NCBI RefSeq assembly: GCF_039531165.1
Contig: NZ_BAAAPN010000034.1
Span: forward strand, 130,525 to 194,524
DNA from: Nostocoides_A vanveenii
GTDB lineage: Bacteria; Actinomycetota; Actinomycetes; Actinomycetales; Dermatophilaceae
Length of the DNA: 64,000 nt
Direction: 5' to 3'
The notes beneath the pieces were generated by a model. The model searched no databases. It was not told where the DNA came from and worked only from the letters and a program-made list of their open reading frames with translations. Below, in pieces: positions 1 through 8,112 of the stretch. Numbering within the stretch: the stretch's first letter is position 1; every line of letters begins with the position of its first letter. The position numbers and the translations under genes were made by a program.

Positions 1-511
1 GCGCGACCTTCTCGTAGCTCGCCCCGGCGAGATAGCCGGCTACGACAACCGTTGTGCCCCAGGCGATTCCGCCAGTTGCATTCCAGATCGCGAACTTCGG
101 GTAATGCATCCGGGCGGCACCGGCGAGGGCCGGCATCATCGCCCGGAAGAAGGCCGTCCACCGGCCCAGGAAGACCGCGGCGCCGCCGCGCCGGCGCAGG
201 AAGCTCTGGGCGCCCTCGACGCGGTGCGCGTGCTTGGCGAGCCGGCCGTGGCTGAGCAGGCGCGGACCGAAGTGCTTGCCGACCTCGAACCCCACGGTGT
301 CGCCGATGATCGCGGCGGCCACGACGACGAGGATCATCCACACCAAGGACGTATGCCCGTAGTGCGCCGACACGCCACCGAGGATCGCGGCGGTCTCTCC
401 CGGGAGAATGAAGCCGACGAAGAGGGCGTCCTCTGCGAAGACAATCAGGGCCGTGATCAGATAGATCAGCCATGCGGGCTGGTTAAGCACACCGCTGAGG
501 AACCCTTGCAC
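1..511 (-). CDS. DedA family membrane protein (3' part cut by window edge)
   Basis: The reading frame starts at GTG 511 and runs off the left edge, so about 170 residues are seen and the C-terminus is missing. Near the start is a hydrophobic stretch followed by the family signature FVGFILPGE, then a second membrane segment, then FLGRWTAFFRAMMPALAG, which matches the conserved DedA F-x-GR-x-x-P-x-x-R region. DedA proteins are inner-membrane proteins linked to lipid scrambling, membrane potential and envelope stress; the substrate cannot be told from sequence. An AGGGG stretch just upstream of the GTG may serve as ribosome binding site. The family call is firm, the start less so. Confidence 0.85.
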   Translation of the reverse strand, partial: MQGFLSGVLNQPAWLIYLITALIVFAEDALFVGFILPGETAAILGGVSAHYGHTSLVWMILVVVAAAIIGDTVGFEVGKHFGPRLLSHGRLAKHAHRVEGAQSFLRRRGGAAVFLGRWTAFFRAMMPALAGAARMHYPKFAIWNATGGIAWGTTVVVAGYLAGASYEKVA

Positions 512-582
512 ACCCCTATTGTGCGCGACTGCGCCTGCGCATTGGCTTAGCGCTCCATTTCGCCGCCGCCCCACCCCGCCCC

Positions 583-645
583 CCGTCGAGAGGCCGGTTC
601 AGCCCCGTCGAGGGGCCGGTTCAGCCCCGTCGAGAGGCCGATTTC
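583..645. repeat. 22-bp intergenic repeat, copy A (three units)
   Basis: Three tandem units of about 22 bp with core GTCGAGAGGCCGGTTCAG lie between the DedA gene and tRNA-Val. The same unit recurs at 8981-9065, 33001-33090, 39327-39406, 43820-43866 and 56021-56104. Confidence 0.9.
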
Positions 646-693
646 TCGTCGCCGCGCCCGGGCGGGTACTCTCACTTGGCGCTGCGGCGCCAC

Positions 694-767
694 GGACGTG
701 TAGCTCAGTTGGTTAGAGCGTTCGCTTCACACGCGAGAGGTCAGGGGTTCGAGTCCCTTCACGTCCA
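694..767 (+). tRNA. tRNA-Val(CAC)
   Basis: A full cloverleaf can be folded: acceptor GGACGTG pairs with CACGTCC, the D arm is GCTC/GAGC, the anticodon arm is TTCGC-TTCACAC-GCGAG with anticodon CAC, and the T arm is AGGGG-TTCGAGT-CCCTT. The discriminator is A767. No CCA is encoded. A tandem repeat begins inside the 3' acceptor strand. Confidence 0.95.
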
Positions 768-898
768 CCCTCCGGGCCTCCGCGATGGGGCCCACCTTCA
801 CGTCCACCCTCCGGGCGTCCGCGATGGGGCCCACCTTCACGTCCACCCTCCGGGCGTCCGCGATGGGGCCCACCTTCACGTCCACCCTCCGGACGCCG
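758..898. repeat. 39-bp tandem repeat, 3.6 copies, starting in the tRNA-Val 3' end
   Basis: Copies start at 758, 797, 836 and 875 (last one partial). Each begins with TTCACGTCCACC, the 3' end of tRNA-Val plus flanking bases, and continues with CTCCGGGCGTCCGCGATGGG. Copies 2 and 3 look identical; copy 1 differs by one base and copy 4 diverges after about 20 bases. A period divisible by three keeps several frames open, so ORFs here are artefacts. Confidence 0.93.
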
Positions 899-941
899 CG
901 GATTCCACTCTGGGCGCGCGAAATTTGCCCGCTCGACGGGG

Positions 942-1529
942 TCAGAGCGCGAGGGTGTTCTGCAAGAAATACTCGACGCCATCGGGCAGGAACCCGGGCA
1001 CGCCGGAAATCTTCAGCATCGCCCAGATCACCAGCAGCACAAAGGCCATGGTCGCGAGTGCGGCGAGCGCCTGCAGCCAGAGCGCCTGCGCGCGGACCCA
1101 CCCGTTCCACGCGCGCAACTTGTCCTTGGCATAGTCGAGCAGCCGCTGCGCCCACTCGAACTCGCTGGCCCAGATCGCGAGCCCCGCGAAGACGATCACC
1201 CAGCCCGGCCCAGGCAGCGGCACCAGTAGCAACCCGCCAACCACGATGACCAGCCCGAGCACCCCGATGAACAGCCGATAGAGCCGCGCCGTCGCCGGAT
1301 TCGCACGCAGCCGTCGCCGCCACGCCCAGTCGTCGTCCTCGGCATCGAGCAGGATGCCCCGGTCGTGGCGGGCGATCTCGTTCCGGTCCACCGCCGCACC
1401 GGCCACCGCTGACCCCCGAGTTCCGCGGCCCCCGGGCACCCGGTCACCAGCCTCGCGTCCGTCCGCCTCGCCCACCCCCGTCTCGTGCACGTCCTCCCCG
1501 TCCATTGCCTGCTCCCCCGCAGCGATCAC
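942..1529 (-). CDS. PGPGW-motif membrane protein
   Basis: A 195-residue protein with a hydrophilic N-terminal 80 residues, a membrane segment at about 86-104, the diagnostic PLPGPGW motif at 104-110 and a second long hydrophobic stretch at about 150-172. This matches the actinobacterial PGPGW (TIGR02611-like) family, whose function is unknown. Its GTG start overlaps the pabC stop by four bases (GTGA), so it is the last gene of the pabB-pabC-PGPGW transcript and is probably translationally coupled. An internal start nearer residue 60 is possible because the first 60 residues are low in complexity. Confidence 0.8.
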   Translation of the reverse strand: MIAAGEQAMDGEDVHETGVGEADGREAGDRVPGGRGTRGSAVAGAAVDRNEIARHDRGILLDAEDDDWAWRRRLRANPATARLYRLFIGVLGLVIVVGGLLLVPLPGPGWVIVFAGLAIWASEFEWAQRLLDYAKDKLRAWNGWVRAQALWLQALAALATMAFVLLVIWAMLKISGVPGFLPDGVEYFLQNTLAL

Positions 1530-2377
1530 GGATCGACCTCGGCAGCCGCCCGTTCCGCGAAGATCGCCGCGATCCGCGCGGTTACCGGTCCGGGCGCGGG
1601 CAGAATCCGTTCATCGATCCGTTCCACCCCGTGCACATCGCGCAGACTGGAGGTGATGAATACCTCGTCGCACGTGCGCAATACCCCCAGCGACAAGGAC
1701 TCCTCCGCAACCGGTATGCCGGCGTCGCGGCACCACTGAATCGTCAACTCGCGGGTGATCCCGGCCAGTGCGCCCGAGGACAGCGGCGGGGTACACACCT
1801 GCTCTCCAACCACCACGAAGATGTTGCTCCCCGTGCATTCGCACAGGTCACCGCGGGTGTTGGCAAAGACCGCCTCAATCGCGCCGCGCTCGTGAGCGAA
1901 GGCGAGCGCGACGACATTCTCGGCATACGACGTCGTCTTCAGGCCGGCGACGGCGGAGCGCTCGTTGCGCGTCCACGGCGTCACGGCAAGGTGTGCCGCG
2001 CGGCTGGGGCGCGCCTGCGAGGCGGCGGTGACGACATACGTCAACTCAGTGTCCGTATGCCGATCCGAGCCGAGCGGCCCCCGTCCGCCGGTCACCGTGA
2101 ACCGCAGCCGGCCGAAGGCGATCGGTTCGCCGGCGCTCAGGACGGCGTCGATCCCCTTCTGCACGTAGGGCAGATCCAGCGGCCCCAACCCCAGTCCCGA
2201 GGCGCTGCGCTCGAGCCGACGGAAGTGCCGCGTCAACGCAAACGGGACGCCCGCCTCGATCTTGCACGTCTCAAAGACGCCGTCGCCAACGGTTACCCCG
2301 TGGTCGATCGCCGAGATGGCAGGAGCGGTCGTGTCAACAAGGTCGCCATTGACCCACGCGCGAATCACGCTGTTCAT
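1526..2377 (-). CDS. pabC: Aminodeoxychorismate lyase (class IV PLP enzyme)
   Basis: A 283-residue class IV aminotransferase-fold protein. GLKTTSYAENV carries the likely PLP lysine (K147), preceded by GRLRFTVTGG and followed by E180 and TGSNIFVV, all typical of PabC / branched-chain aminotransferases. It would convert 4-amino-4-deoxychorismate to p-aminobenzoate for folate. The ATG overlaps the stop of the upstream chorismate-binding gene (ATGA), which supports PabC over an amino-acid aminotransferase. The frame stays open well upstream of this ATG, but those codons are the antisense-like shadow of pabB. Confidence 0.88.
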   Translation of the reverse strand: MNSVIRAWVNGDLVDTTAPAISAIDHGVTVGDGVFETCKIEAGVPFALTRHFRRLERSASGLGLGPLDLPYVQKGIDAVLSAGEPIAFGRLRFTVTGGRGPLGSDRHTDTELTYVVTAASQARPSRAAHLAVTPWTRNERSAVAGLKTTSYAENVVALAFAHERGAIEAVFANTRGDLCECTGSNIFVVVGEQVCTPPLSSGALAGITRELTIQWCRDAGIPVAEESLSLGVLRTCDEVFITSSLRDVHGVERIDERILPAPGPVTARIAAIFAERAAAEVDP

Positions 2378-3390
2378 GGTGCCACTCCCCCCGACGCCAG
2401 ACCGATCAATCGGCGTGCTTTCAACTGCGTCTCCTGCCACTCCGCTTCCGGATCCGAGCCCCACGTGATCCCCGCGCCGGCGCCGAAATTCAGCACTCTG
2501 CGCCCGTATGCCTGCGTGGCCCAGAACGTCCGGATGCCCACTGCGAGTTCCGCCTCCCCCCGATCGGCGTCGATCCAGCCGATCGCGCCGCAGTAGGGTC
2601 CGCGGGGCACCGGTTCGAGCGCCGTGATCGTGGTCAGGGCGGAGGATTTGGGCGCGCCCGAGACAGATCCGGGCGGGAAACTCGCGTCGAGCACGTCCCG
2701 CCAACTCACGCCCCGGCGCAAGCGCCCGGCGACATTGGTGACGAGGTGCACCAGCCCCGGGTGCGCCTCGACGCCGCAGAGGTCCTCGACGACGACCGAG
2801 CCGGGCTCACAAACGTGTTGGAGATCGTTGCGCACCAGGTCGGCAATCATGACGTTCTCGGCGTAGTCCTTGGGCAGCATCTCGGCCGCCGTCACCGCAG
2901 TCCCTTTGATCGGGCTGGAGACGACCCGCTCCCCACCTCGCCACAAATAGCGCTCCGGCGAAGCGCAGACGATGTCGACGCCAAGTTCCGGCGCGTGGAT
3001 GAGCGCCTCATACGGGGCCGGGTTGCCGCGGCGCAAGAGGCGCGCCAGGGCCGGCAGGTAGGCATCGTCGGGCAGGTCGTGGCTCAGGATGCGGCAGAGG
3101 TTGACCTGATAGACCTCGCCCGCGGCGATGAGTTCGCGGATGCGGGTTACCCCGCCGACATACGCCTGATGATCGAGGCTGGTGCGCCACTGCTGATCGA
3201 GCGGCGTCCACGGGCGATCTCCCGGCGGACGGGTCATCGTGCGCCGCCCGCGGTGCGTGAAGCGGATAGCCGTCATCGTCGACTCGAAGTCGATGACGAC
3301 CGCCCAGAACCCGCCGTCGATGCGGTCGATATCGGTGACGACTTCGGCGGGGTCGTATGCCGTCATCGCCCCGAACCGTGCCCACGCCAC
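2374..3390 (-). CDS. pabB: Aminodeoxychorismate synthase component I
   Basis: A 338-residue chorismate-binding enzyme. Visible family motifs in order: AGEVYQVNLCR, CASPERYL, SSPIKGT, IADLVRNDL, SFPPGSVSGAPK and GAGITWGSDPEAEW. It lacks the long N-terminal domain of TrpE, as is usual for PabB. It should aminate chorismate with ammonia from a glutamine amidotransferase encoded elsewhere. GTG 3390 is chosen because TACGAT lies six bases upstream, the leaderless pattern seen repeatedly in this window; ATG 3366 is an alternative. The stop overlaps pabC. Confidence 0.88.
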   Translation of the reverse strand: MAWARFGAMTAYDPAEVVTDIDRIDGGFWAVVIDFESTMTAIRFTHRGRRTMTRPPGDRPWTPLDQQWRTSLDHQAYVGGVTRIRELIAAGEVYQVNLCRILSHDLPDDAYLPALARLLRRGNPAPYEALIHAPELGVDIVCASPERYLWRGGERVVSSPIKGTAVTAAEMLPKDYAENVMIADLVRNDLQHVCEPGSVVVEDLCGVEAHPGLVHLVTNVAGRLRRGVSWRDVLDASFPPGSVSGAPKSSALTTITALEPVPRGPYCGAIGWIDADRGEAELAVGIRTFWATQAYGRRVLNFGAGAGITWGSDPEAEWQETQLKARRLIGLASGGVAP

Positions 3391-3396
3391 GCTGGG

Positions 3397-3402
3397 ATCG
3401 TA
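3397..3402 (-). promoter_or_regulatory. -10 box of pabB operon (leaderless)
   Basis: TACGAT (TANNNT) is separated by six bases from GTG 3390, so transcription would start at or next to the start codon. Confidence 0.5.
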
Positions 3403-3479
3403 GGCCGCGTCCCGTTCTGCCGGCTCGGACGACGCGCCCGGATGCCCTCGGGATTCCTGGCCCGCGCTCCGGCGCTTCC

Positions 3480-3485
3480 TACACT
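3480..3485 (+). promoter_or_regulatory. -10 box of the CapA-like gene
   Basis: TACACT lies seven bases before ATG 3493, consistent with a leaderless transcript. Confidence 0.45.
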
Positions 3486-3492
3486 GCCCGTC

Positions 3493-4689
3493 ATGCGCCG
3501 TCCCGTATGCCGTGCGCTCGCCGCCGCGGCTGTCCTCGCCTTCGCCGGGTGCGGCGGGAGCGGAGGGAGCGGCGTCGCGAGCACATCGTCACCCTCGCCC
3601 AGCCGGAGCGCCGAGTCGTCAATGGGCCCCGGCGCGGCAAACACTTCCCCTGACCACGGGACCGGCACGGCCTTGTCCTCGGATCCGGGCACGTCGTCGG
3701 TGGCGCCGGCCACCCCGGGCGACGCCGGAGGGGCGGTCACGCTGGCCTTCGGCGGCGACATCCACTTCGAGGAGTACTTGCGTCCGTTGGCTGGCGACCC
3801 CGAGGGTCTGGCCGCGCTGAAGCCCCTGTGGGGCGCCGCTGACCTGCGGATGGCGAATCTGGAGACGGCGATCACCGAGCGAGGCGCGCCGATCGGCAAG
3901 GAGTTCCACTTCCGCACTCCGGCTTCCGCGTTGACCACGCTCGCCAACGCCGGCCTGACCGTCCTGACCGAGGCCAACAACCACGGCGTCGACTTCGGAC
4001 CCGACGGCCTCAGCGACACCCTCGCCGCCCGGGCGAGCAGCCCGATACCGATCGTCGGCATCGGCACGGGCGAATCCGACGCCTATGCACCGGCCTTGCT
4101 CACGGTCGGCGGCCTGAAAATTGCGGTCTTCGGCGCCGACCAAGTCTACGAGATGACCCTGGCCAACTACTCGGCCGGAGCGACGAAAGCGGGGGTCGCG
4201 AGTGCGCTGCCCGACACCCGGATCGTGAAGGCGGTCACGGCGATTCGCGACGAAGTCGACCTGGTCGTCGTCTATTTGCACTGGGGTCTCGATTATCAGC
4301 AGTGCCCGGACGGCCAGTCGATCGCGACGGCCAAGGACCTGGAAGCGGCCGGAGCGGACGTCATCGTCGGCGCCCACAGCCACCGGGTCAACGGTGCCGG
4401 GTGGCTCGGGACCGCCTACGTCGCCTACGGCCTCGGCAATTTCGTGTGGTGGCGGTCGGCGGAACCCGACAGCCGAACCGGCATCCTCACCCTGACCGTG
4501 GACGCCGCCGCCGCCCGCGCTGCTCGTCCGGGCTCCCGCACGACGCCCGTGGTCACGAACGCGACCTGGCTGCCGCTTCTGATCGGACGGGACGGCATAC
4601 CGGCGCGGGTGTCACCGGCGGACTCCCACCGCCTGCACACAGTGTGGGATCAAGCCCGCGCCTGCACCGGCCTGGCCGCCTCCCCGTGA
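3493..4689 (+). CDS. CapA-family lipoprotein (metallophosphatase fold)
   Basis: A 398-residue exported protein. The N-terminus is a lipoprotein signal (MRRPVCRALAAAAV then LAFAGC) followed by a Ser/Thr/Gly-rich linker to about residue 80. The catalytic part has the CapA/PGA_cap motifs FGGDIHFE, NLETAITERG, TEANNHGVDFG, VYLHWGLDY, GAHSHRVNG and YGLGNFVW, which hold the Asp/His/Asn metal ligands of this calcineurin-like fold. Family members act in poly-gamma-glutamate synthesis or as surface phosphoesterases; no capB/capC lie nearby, so a role in polyglutamate synthesis is not supported here. The frame is open upstream, but the signal peptide and -10 box decide the start. Confidence 0.88.
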   Translation: MRRPVCRALAAAAVLAFAGCGGSGGSGVASTSSPSPSRSAESSMGPGAANTSPDHGTGTALSSDPGTSSVAPATPGDAGGAVTLAFGGDIHFEEYLRPLAGDPEGLAALKPLWGAADLRMANLETAITERGAPIGKEFHFRTPASALTTLANAGLTVLTEANNHGVDFGPDGLSDTLAARASSPIPIVGIGTGESDAYAPALLTVGGLKIAVFGADQVYEMTLANYSAGATKAGVASALPDTRIVKAVTAIRDEVDLVVVYLHWGLDYQQCPDGQSIATAKDLEAAGADVIVGAHSHRVNGAGWLGTAYVAYGLGNFVWWRSAEPDSRTGILTLTVDAAAARAARPGSRTTPVVTNATWLPLLIGRDGIPARVSPADSHRLHTVWDQARACTGLAASP

Positions 4690-4719
4690 CCCCGGCCCGT
4701 CCGGCCGGCCGGCGGCGAC

Positions 4720-4725
4720 TACTGT
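4720..4725 (+). promoter_or_regulatory. -10 box of the MDR oxidoreductase
   Basis: TACTGT lies six bases before ATG 4732. Confidence 0.45.
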
Positions 4726-4731
4726 GACGAA

Positions 4732-5700
4732 ATGCTTGCCGCCGCCGCCGTCAGCCAATCCACCTCCGACCCGCTCAGCGGGCTCCTCGTGGGCGAGCAG
4801 CCCGAACCCGAGGCCCGCGGCGATTGGGTGATCGTGGACGTTGTCGCGGCGTCCCTCAACCACCACGACGTGTGGTCACTCAAAGGGGTCGGCCTGCCCG
4901 CGGACCGGCTGCCGATGATTCTCGGCTGCGACGCGGCGGGGACCGACCCCGACGGCAATGAGGTGCTCGTCCACGCCGTGATCCCGAGCCCGGGCTGGCT
5001 GGGCGACGAGACCCTCGACCCGCGCCGGACTCTGCTCTCCGAGCTGCTCCCCGGCACTCTTGCTCAGCGGGTCGCTGTCCCGGCCGCCAATCTGGTGCCC
5101 AAACCGGCTGGGCTGAGCTGGGAGCAGGCGGCGTGCCTGCCGACGGCGTGGCTGACGGCCTACCGGATGTTGTTCACCAACGCCGCGGTGCATCCGGGTG
5201 ACACGGTCCTCGTCCAGGGCGCCGCCGGCGGCGTTGCCACGGCGCTCATCCAGCTCGGCTCGGCCGCGGGGCTACGGGTCTGGGCGACCTCCCGCGATGG
5301 CGCCAAGCGCGACCTGGCGTTGACGCTGGGGGCGGACGCGGCATACGAAACGGGGGCTCGACTGCCCGAGCGCGTCGACGCCGTCCTCGAAACCGTCGGC
5401 GCCGCGACGTGGTCGCACTCGGTCAACGCGCTCCGCCCCGGCGGCACCATCGTGATCTCCGGTGCGACCTCGGGCGACGCGCCGGCCAAGGCCGAGCTGA
5501 CCAAGATCTTCTTCAAGCAGCTGCGCGTGATCGGGTCGACCATGGGCACCCGTGACGAACTCGGCCGCCTGGCTCGTTTCGTCGTCGCCAAGGGCATCGA
5601 GCCGCGCATCGACTCGGTGCTCGCGCTGGCGGATGCCCGCGAGGGTTTTGCCAAGCTCGCCGACGGCGCTGTCAGCGGCAAGATCGTTATTCATGCCTGA
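4732..5700 (+). CDS. Quinone oxidoreductase-like MDR protein
   Basis: A 322-residue medium-chain dehydrogenase/reductase. The N-terminal GroES-like part has SLNHHDVWSLKG and LGCDAAG; the Rossmann part has VLVQGAAGGVATALIQLG with its glycine-rich turn, and ends with GKIVIHA. The structural and catalytic zinc ligands of alcohol dehydrogenases (the GHE motif and Cys cluster) are absent, so a zinc-independent NADPH:quinone or enoyl reductase type is likely. The substrate cannot be assigned. It stands alone between CapA and a sugar importer. Confidence 0.82.
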   Translation: MLAAAAVSQSTSDPLSGLLVGEQPEPEARGDWVIVDVVAASLNHHDVWSLKGVGLPADRLPMILGCDAAGTDPDGNEVLVHAVIPSPGWLGDETLDPRRTLLSELLPGTLAQRVAVPAANLVPKPAGLSWEQAACLPTAWLTAYRMLFTNAAVHPGDTVLVQGAAGGVATALIQLGSAAGLRVWATSRDGAKRDLALTLGADAAYETGARLPERVDAVLETVGAATWSHSVNALRPGGTIVISGATSGDAPAKAELTKIFFKQLRVIGSTMGTRDELGRLARFVVAKGIEPRIDSVLALADAREGFAKLADGAVSGKIVIHA

Positions 5701-5748
5701 TGCGCGCTTCCCAGCCGCGAGCCGGTCCGCGCACTAGGTTGTCGGGGT

Positions 5749-5766
5749 GCGGCACCCGCGTGCCGC
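5749..5766. terminator. Small hairpin before the sugar importer operon
   Basis: GCGGCAC (5749-5755) and GTGCCGC (5760-5766) pair across a four-base loop. It could end the upstream gene or act in the leader of the next; no T run follows. Confidence 0.3.
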
Positions 5767-5810
5767 CGCCCGGACTCGCGCCCGGGCGTCACGAAGACAG
5801 TGGAGGAATG

Positions 5811-7133
5811 ATGTCCGACCAGGCCCACGTCAACCGGCGCCAGATGCTCGCGCTCGGCGGTAGTTTCGCGGCCGTCTCGGCCCTCGCGGCCTGTGGCGGC
5901 AACACCGGCCGCACCACGACCACCTCGGCCACCTCGGCGGCCGGCACTGCCAGCAGCGGAGGCGCGACATCGGGCGGCGGCGCGAAACCCGTTCTGCAGC
6001 AGTGGTATCACCAATACGGCGAGGAAGGCACACAAGCCGCCGTCGAGGGTTACGCCAAGGCTTACACCGCCGCCGACGTCAAGGTGACCTGGAAGCCGGG
6101 CGACTACGACCAGACGACGGCGGCGTCCTTGCTGACCTCGTCTGGGCCGGACGTCTTCGAATACGGCAACGGCCCGACCATCGACATGATCAAGGGCGGT
6201 CAGGTCGCCGACCTGACCGGCCTGCTCGGTGATGCCGAGTCCGATTTCAACCCCGCGATGGTCAAGCGGATGACCTACGACGGCAAGCTCTGGGCGATCC
6301 CGCAGGTCATCGACATGCAGATCCTCGTCTACCGGAAGTCCCTCCTGGAGAAGGCCGGTGTCACCCCGCCAACCACGATCGATGAGCTGATCACGGCCGC
6401 CGAGAAGCTCACCGTCGACAAGACCAAGGGCCTCTTCCTCGGCAACGACGGCGGCGTGGGCCTGATGGGTGGGCCCATGCTCTTCTCCTCCGGTCTGGAC
6501 TACCTCAAGGACGACGGCTCCTTCGGCTTCGACGACGAGAAGGCGGTCGCCGCGCTGGGCAAGCTGCGCGAGATGTTCACCAGCAAATACCTCCTGCTCG
6601 CGGCGCCCAAGGACTGGTATGACGCGTCGGCCCTGACGACCGGGTTGACCGCGATGCAGTTCACCGGCCTGTGGACCTTCCCCAGCATCACCAAGGAACT
6701 CGGCGACGACTACGGCGCCATCCCGTGGCCGGCGATGCCGGGCGGCAAGCAGTCGGTCGTCGTCGGTGCCTACGGCTCCTGCGTCAACGCCAAGTCCCAG
6801 AATGTCGACGCCGCAAAGGAATTCGCCAAGTGGCTGTGGGTCGACCAGACCGACAAGCAACTCGACTTCGCCACGGCATACGGGTTCCACATCCCGGCGC
6901 GCGCGAGCCTGGCCGCGAAGGCGAAGACGCTGGAGAGCGGGCCCGCCAAGGACGCCGCCGCGGCCGCGCAGGAGTTCGGCCACGCCCAGAACCAGATCCT
7001 GTGGACCCCGAAGTGCGCCACCGCCTTCAGCGACATGATGACCAAGGTCGTCAAGGACGGCGCCGACGCCAAGGCTGAGATCGCCAAGGTCAAGGCGGTC
7101 GCCGAGGCCGAGGTCAAGCGCGTCCTGGGCTGA
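5811..7133 (+). CDS. Sugar ABC transporter substrate-binding lipoprotein
   Basis: A 440-residue family-1 extracellular solute-binding protein. The N-terminus has a twin arginine (NRRQMLALGG), a hydrophobic core and the lipobox LAAC, suggesting a Tat-exported lipoprotein, then a Thr/Ser/Gly linker. The body has features of carbohydrate-binding proteins such as GPDVFEYGNG and DMQILVYRKSLLEKAG. GGAGG at 5802-5806 sets the start: ATG 5811 gives a four-base spacing, ATG 5808 only one. Two permease genes follow directly, so it delivers a sugar to that channel. The sugar is unknown; the nearby GH4 and PfkB genes hint at a glucoside. Confidence 0.9.
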   Translation: MSDQAHVNRRQMLALGGSFAAVSALAACGGNTGRTTTTSATSAAGTASSGGATSGGGAKPVLQQWYHQYGEEGTQAAVEGYAKAYTAADVKVTWKPGDYDQTTAASLLTSSGPDVFEYGNGPTIDMIKGGQVADLTGLLGDAESDFNPAMVKRMTYDGKLWAIPQVIDMQILVYRKSLLEKAGVTPPTTIDELITAAEKLTVDKTKGLFLGNDGGVGLMGGPMLFSSGLDYLKDDGSFGFDDEKAVAALGKLREMFTSKYLLLAAPKDWYDASALTTGLTAMQFTGLWTFPSITKELGDDYGAIPWPAMPGGKQSVVVGAYGSCVNAKSQNVDAAKEFAKWLWVDQTDKQLDFATAYGFHIPARASLAAKAKTLESGPAKDAAAAAQEFGHAQNQILWTPKCATAFSDMMTKVVKDGADAKAEIAKVKAVAEAEVKRVLG

Positions 7134-7137
7134 TGCC

Positions 7138-8112
7138 GTGACCGCCACTCCGGCCGGCACGGATGTCGCTGCCCGGGCGGTGACCGCGGCGACGCGGGCA
7201 CCGCTCGGGCAACGCCTACGCGGTCGCCAGAATCAGAACCTGTGGTTCTGGGTCTTCGTCGGGCCCTTCGTCATCGGGCTGATCGTCTTCATCTACATCC
7301 CGATTCTCTGGTCGATCTATCTCAGCTTCTTCGAGGCCTACAACACGGTCACGCCGAGCACCTTCGTCGGCGCGGGCAATTACGTGGATATGTTGCGCGA
7401 CAGCGCATTCCGCTCGAGCCTGTGGACCTTCGTGGTATTCGCTGCCGTCATCGTGCCGACGACCTTCGCGCTGTCCCTTCTCACCGCCTTCCTGGTCGCG
7501 CGCACCAAGGTCATGCAGACCTTCTTCCGCTCGGTCTTCTTCCTCCCGACCGCGTGCTCGTATGTCGTGGCCGCCCTGATCTGGAAGATGTCGATCTTCG
7601 CTGGCGTGCCGTCCGGCATGGTCAACGCCGCCATCGGCGTGGTCGGCCACGACGCCATCCCGTTCCTGTCGGTCACGAAACCGCCGTGGTACTGGCTGGT
7701 CATCGTCACCGCGCGGCTGTGGCTGCAGGTCGGGTTCTATATGATCCTGTTCCTCGCTGCGCTGCAACGGATTTCGCCGACTCTGTATGAGGCTGCGTCG
7801 ATCGACGGCGCGAATGCGTGGCAGCAGTTCCGCTTCATCACCCTGCCGCAACTGCGCCCGACATCGGCCGCCGTGCTGCTGCTGTTACTCATCAACGCCT
7901 TTCAGGCGTTCGATGAGTTCTATAACATCCTGTCCACCTTCGGTCAGTACCCGCCGTATGCCCGCCCGCCGCTGGTCTATCTCTACTATGTGGCGCTCGG
8001 CCAGGGCCAGGACTTCGGCCACGGCAGCGCCGGTGCGGTGATCCTCACGCTGGTGATCGCCATGTGCGCCTTGGTGTTCAACCGCTTCTTCAGCTTCCGG
8101 GGGGAGGACTGA
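7138..8112 (+). CDS. Sugar ABC transporter permease (MalF type)
   Basis: A 324-residue protein with six hydrophobic segments and the cytoplasmic EAA loop YEAASIDGANAWQQF..ITLPQL that docks to the ATPase. The N-terminal 35 residues are hydrophilic. GTG 7138 sits four bases after the binding-protein stop, so the genes are co-transcribed. Its stop overlaps the next start by one base (TGATG). No ATPase gene follows, so a shared MsiK-type ATPase encoded elsewhere is inferred. Confidence 0.9.
   Translation: MTATPAGTDVAARAVTAATRAPLGQRLRGRQNQNLWFWVFVGPFVIGLIVFIYIPILWSIYLSFFEAYNTVTPSTFVGAGNYVDMLRDSAFRSSLWTFVVFAAVIVPTTFALSLLTAFLVARTKVMQTFFRSVFFLPTACSYVVAALIWKMSIFAGVPSGMVNAAIGVVGHDAIPFLSVTKPPWYWLVIVTARLWLQVGFYMILFLAALQRISPTLYEAASIDGANAWQQFRFITLPQLRPTSAAVLLLLLINAFQAFDEFYNILSTFGQYPPYARPPLVYLYYVALGQGQDFGHGSAGAVILTLVIAMCALVFNRFFSFRGED

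Noticed and set aside
583..898. CRISPR array
   Set aside because: Units are contiguous with no unique spacers, and there are no cas genes.
676..1323. Several long open frames on both strands over the 39-bp repeat
   Set aside because: They translate the tandem repeat, whose period is divisible by three, and parts of the tRNA; none has a start signal or family resemblance.
1505..4383. Long frames such as 1505-2596 (+) and 3619-4383 (-)
   Set aside because: High-GC antisense shadows of pabC, pabB and the CapA gene; composition is Arg/Gly/Asp-rich without motifs.
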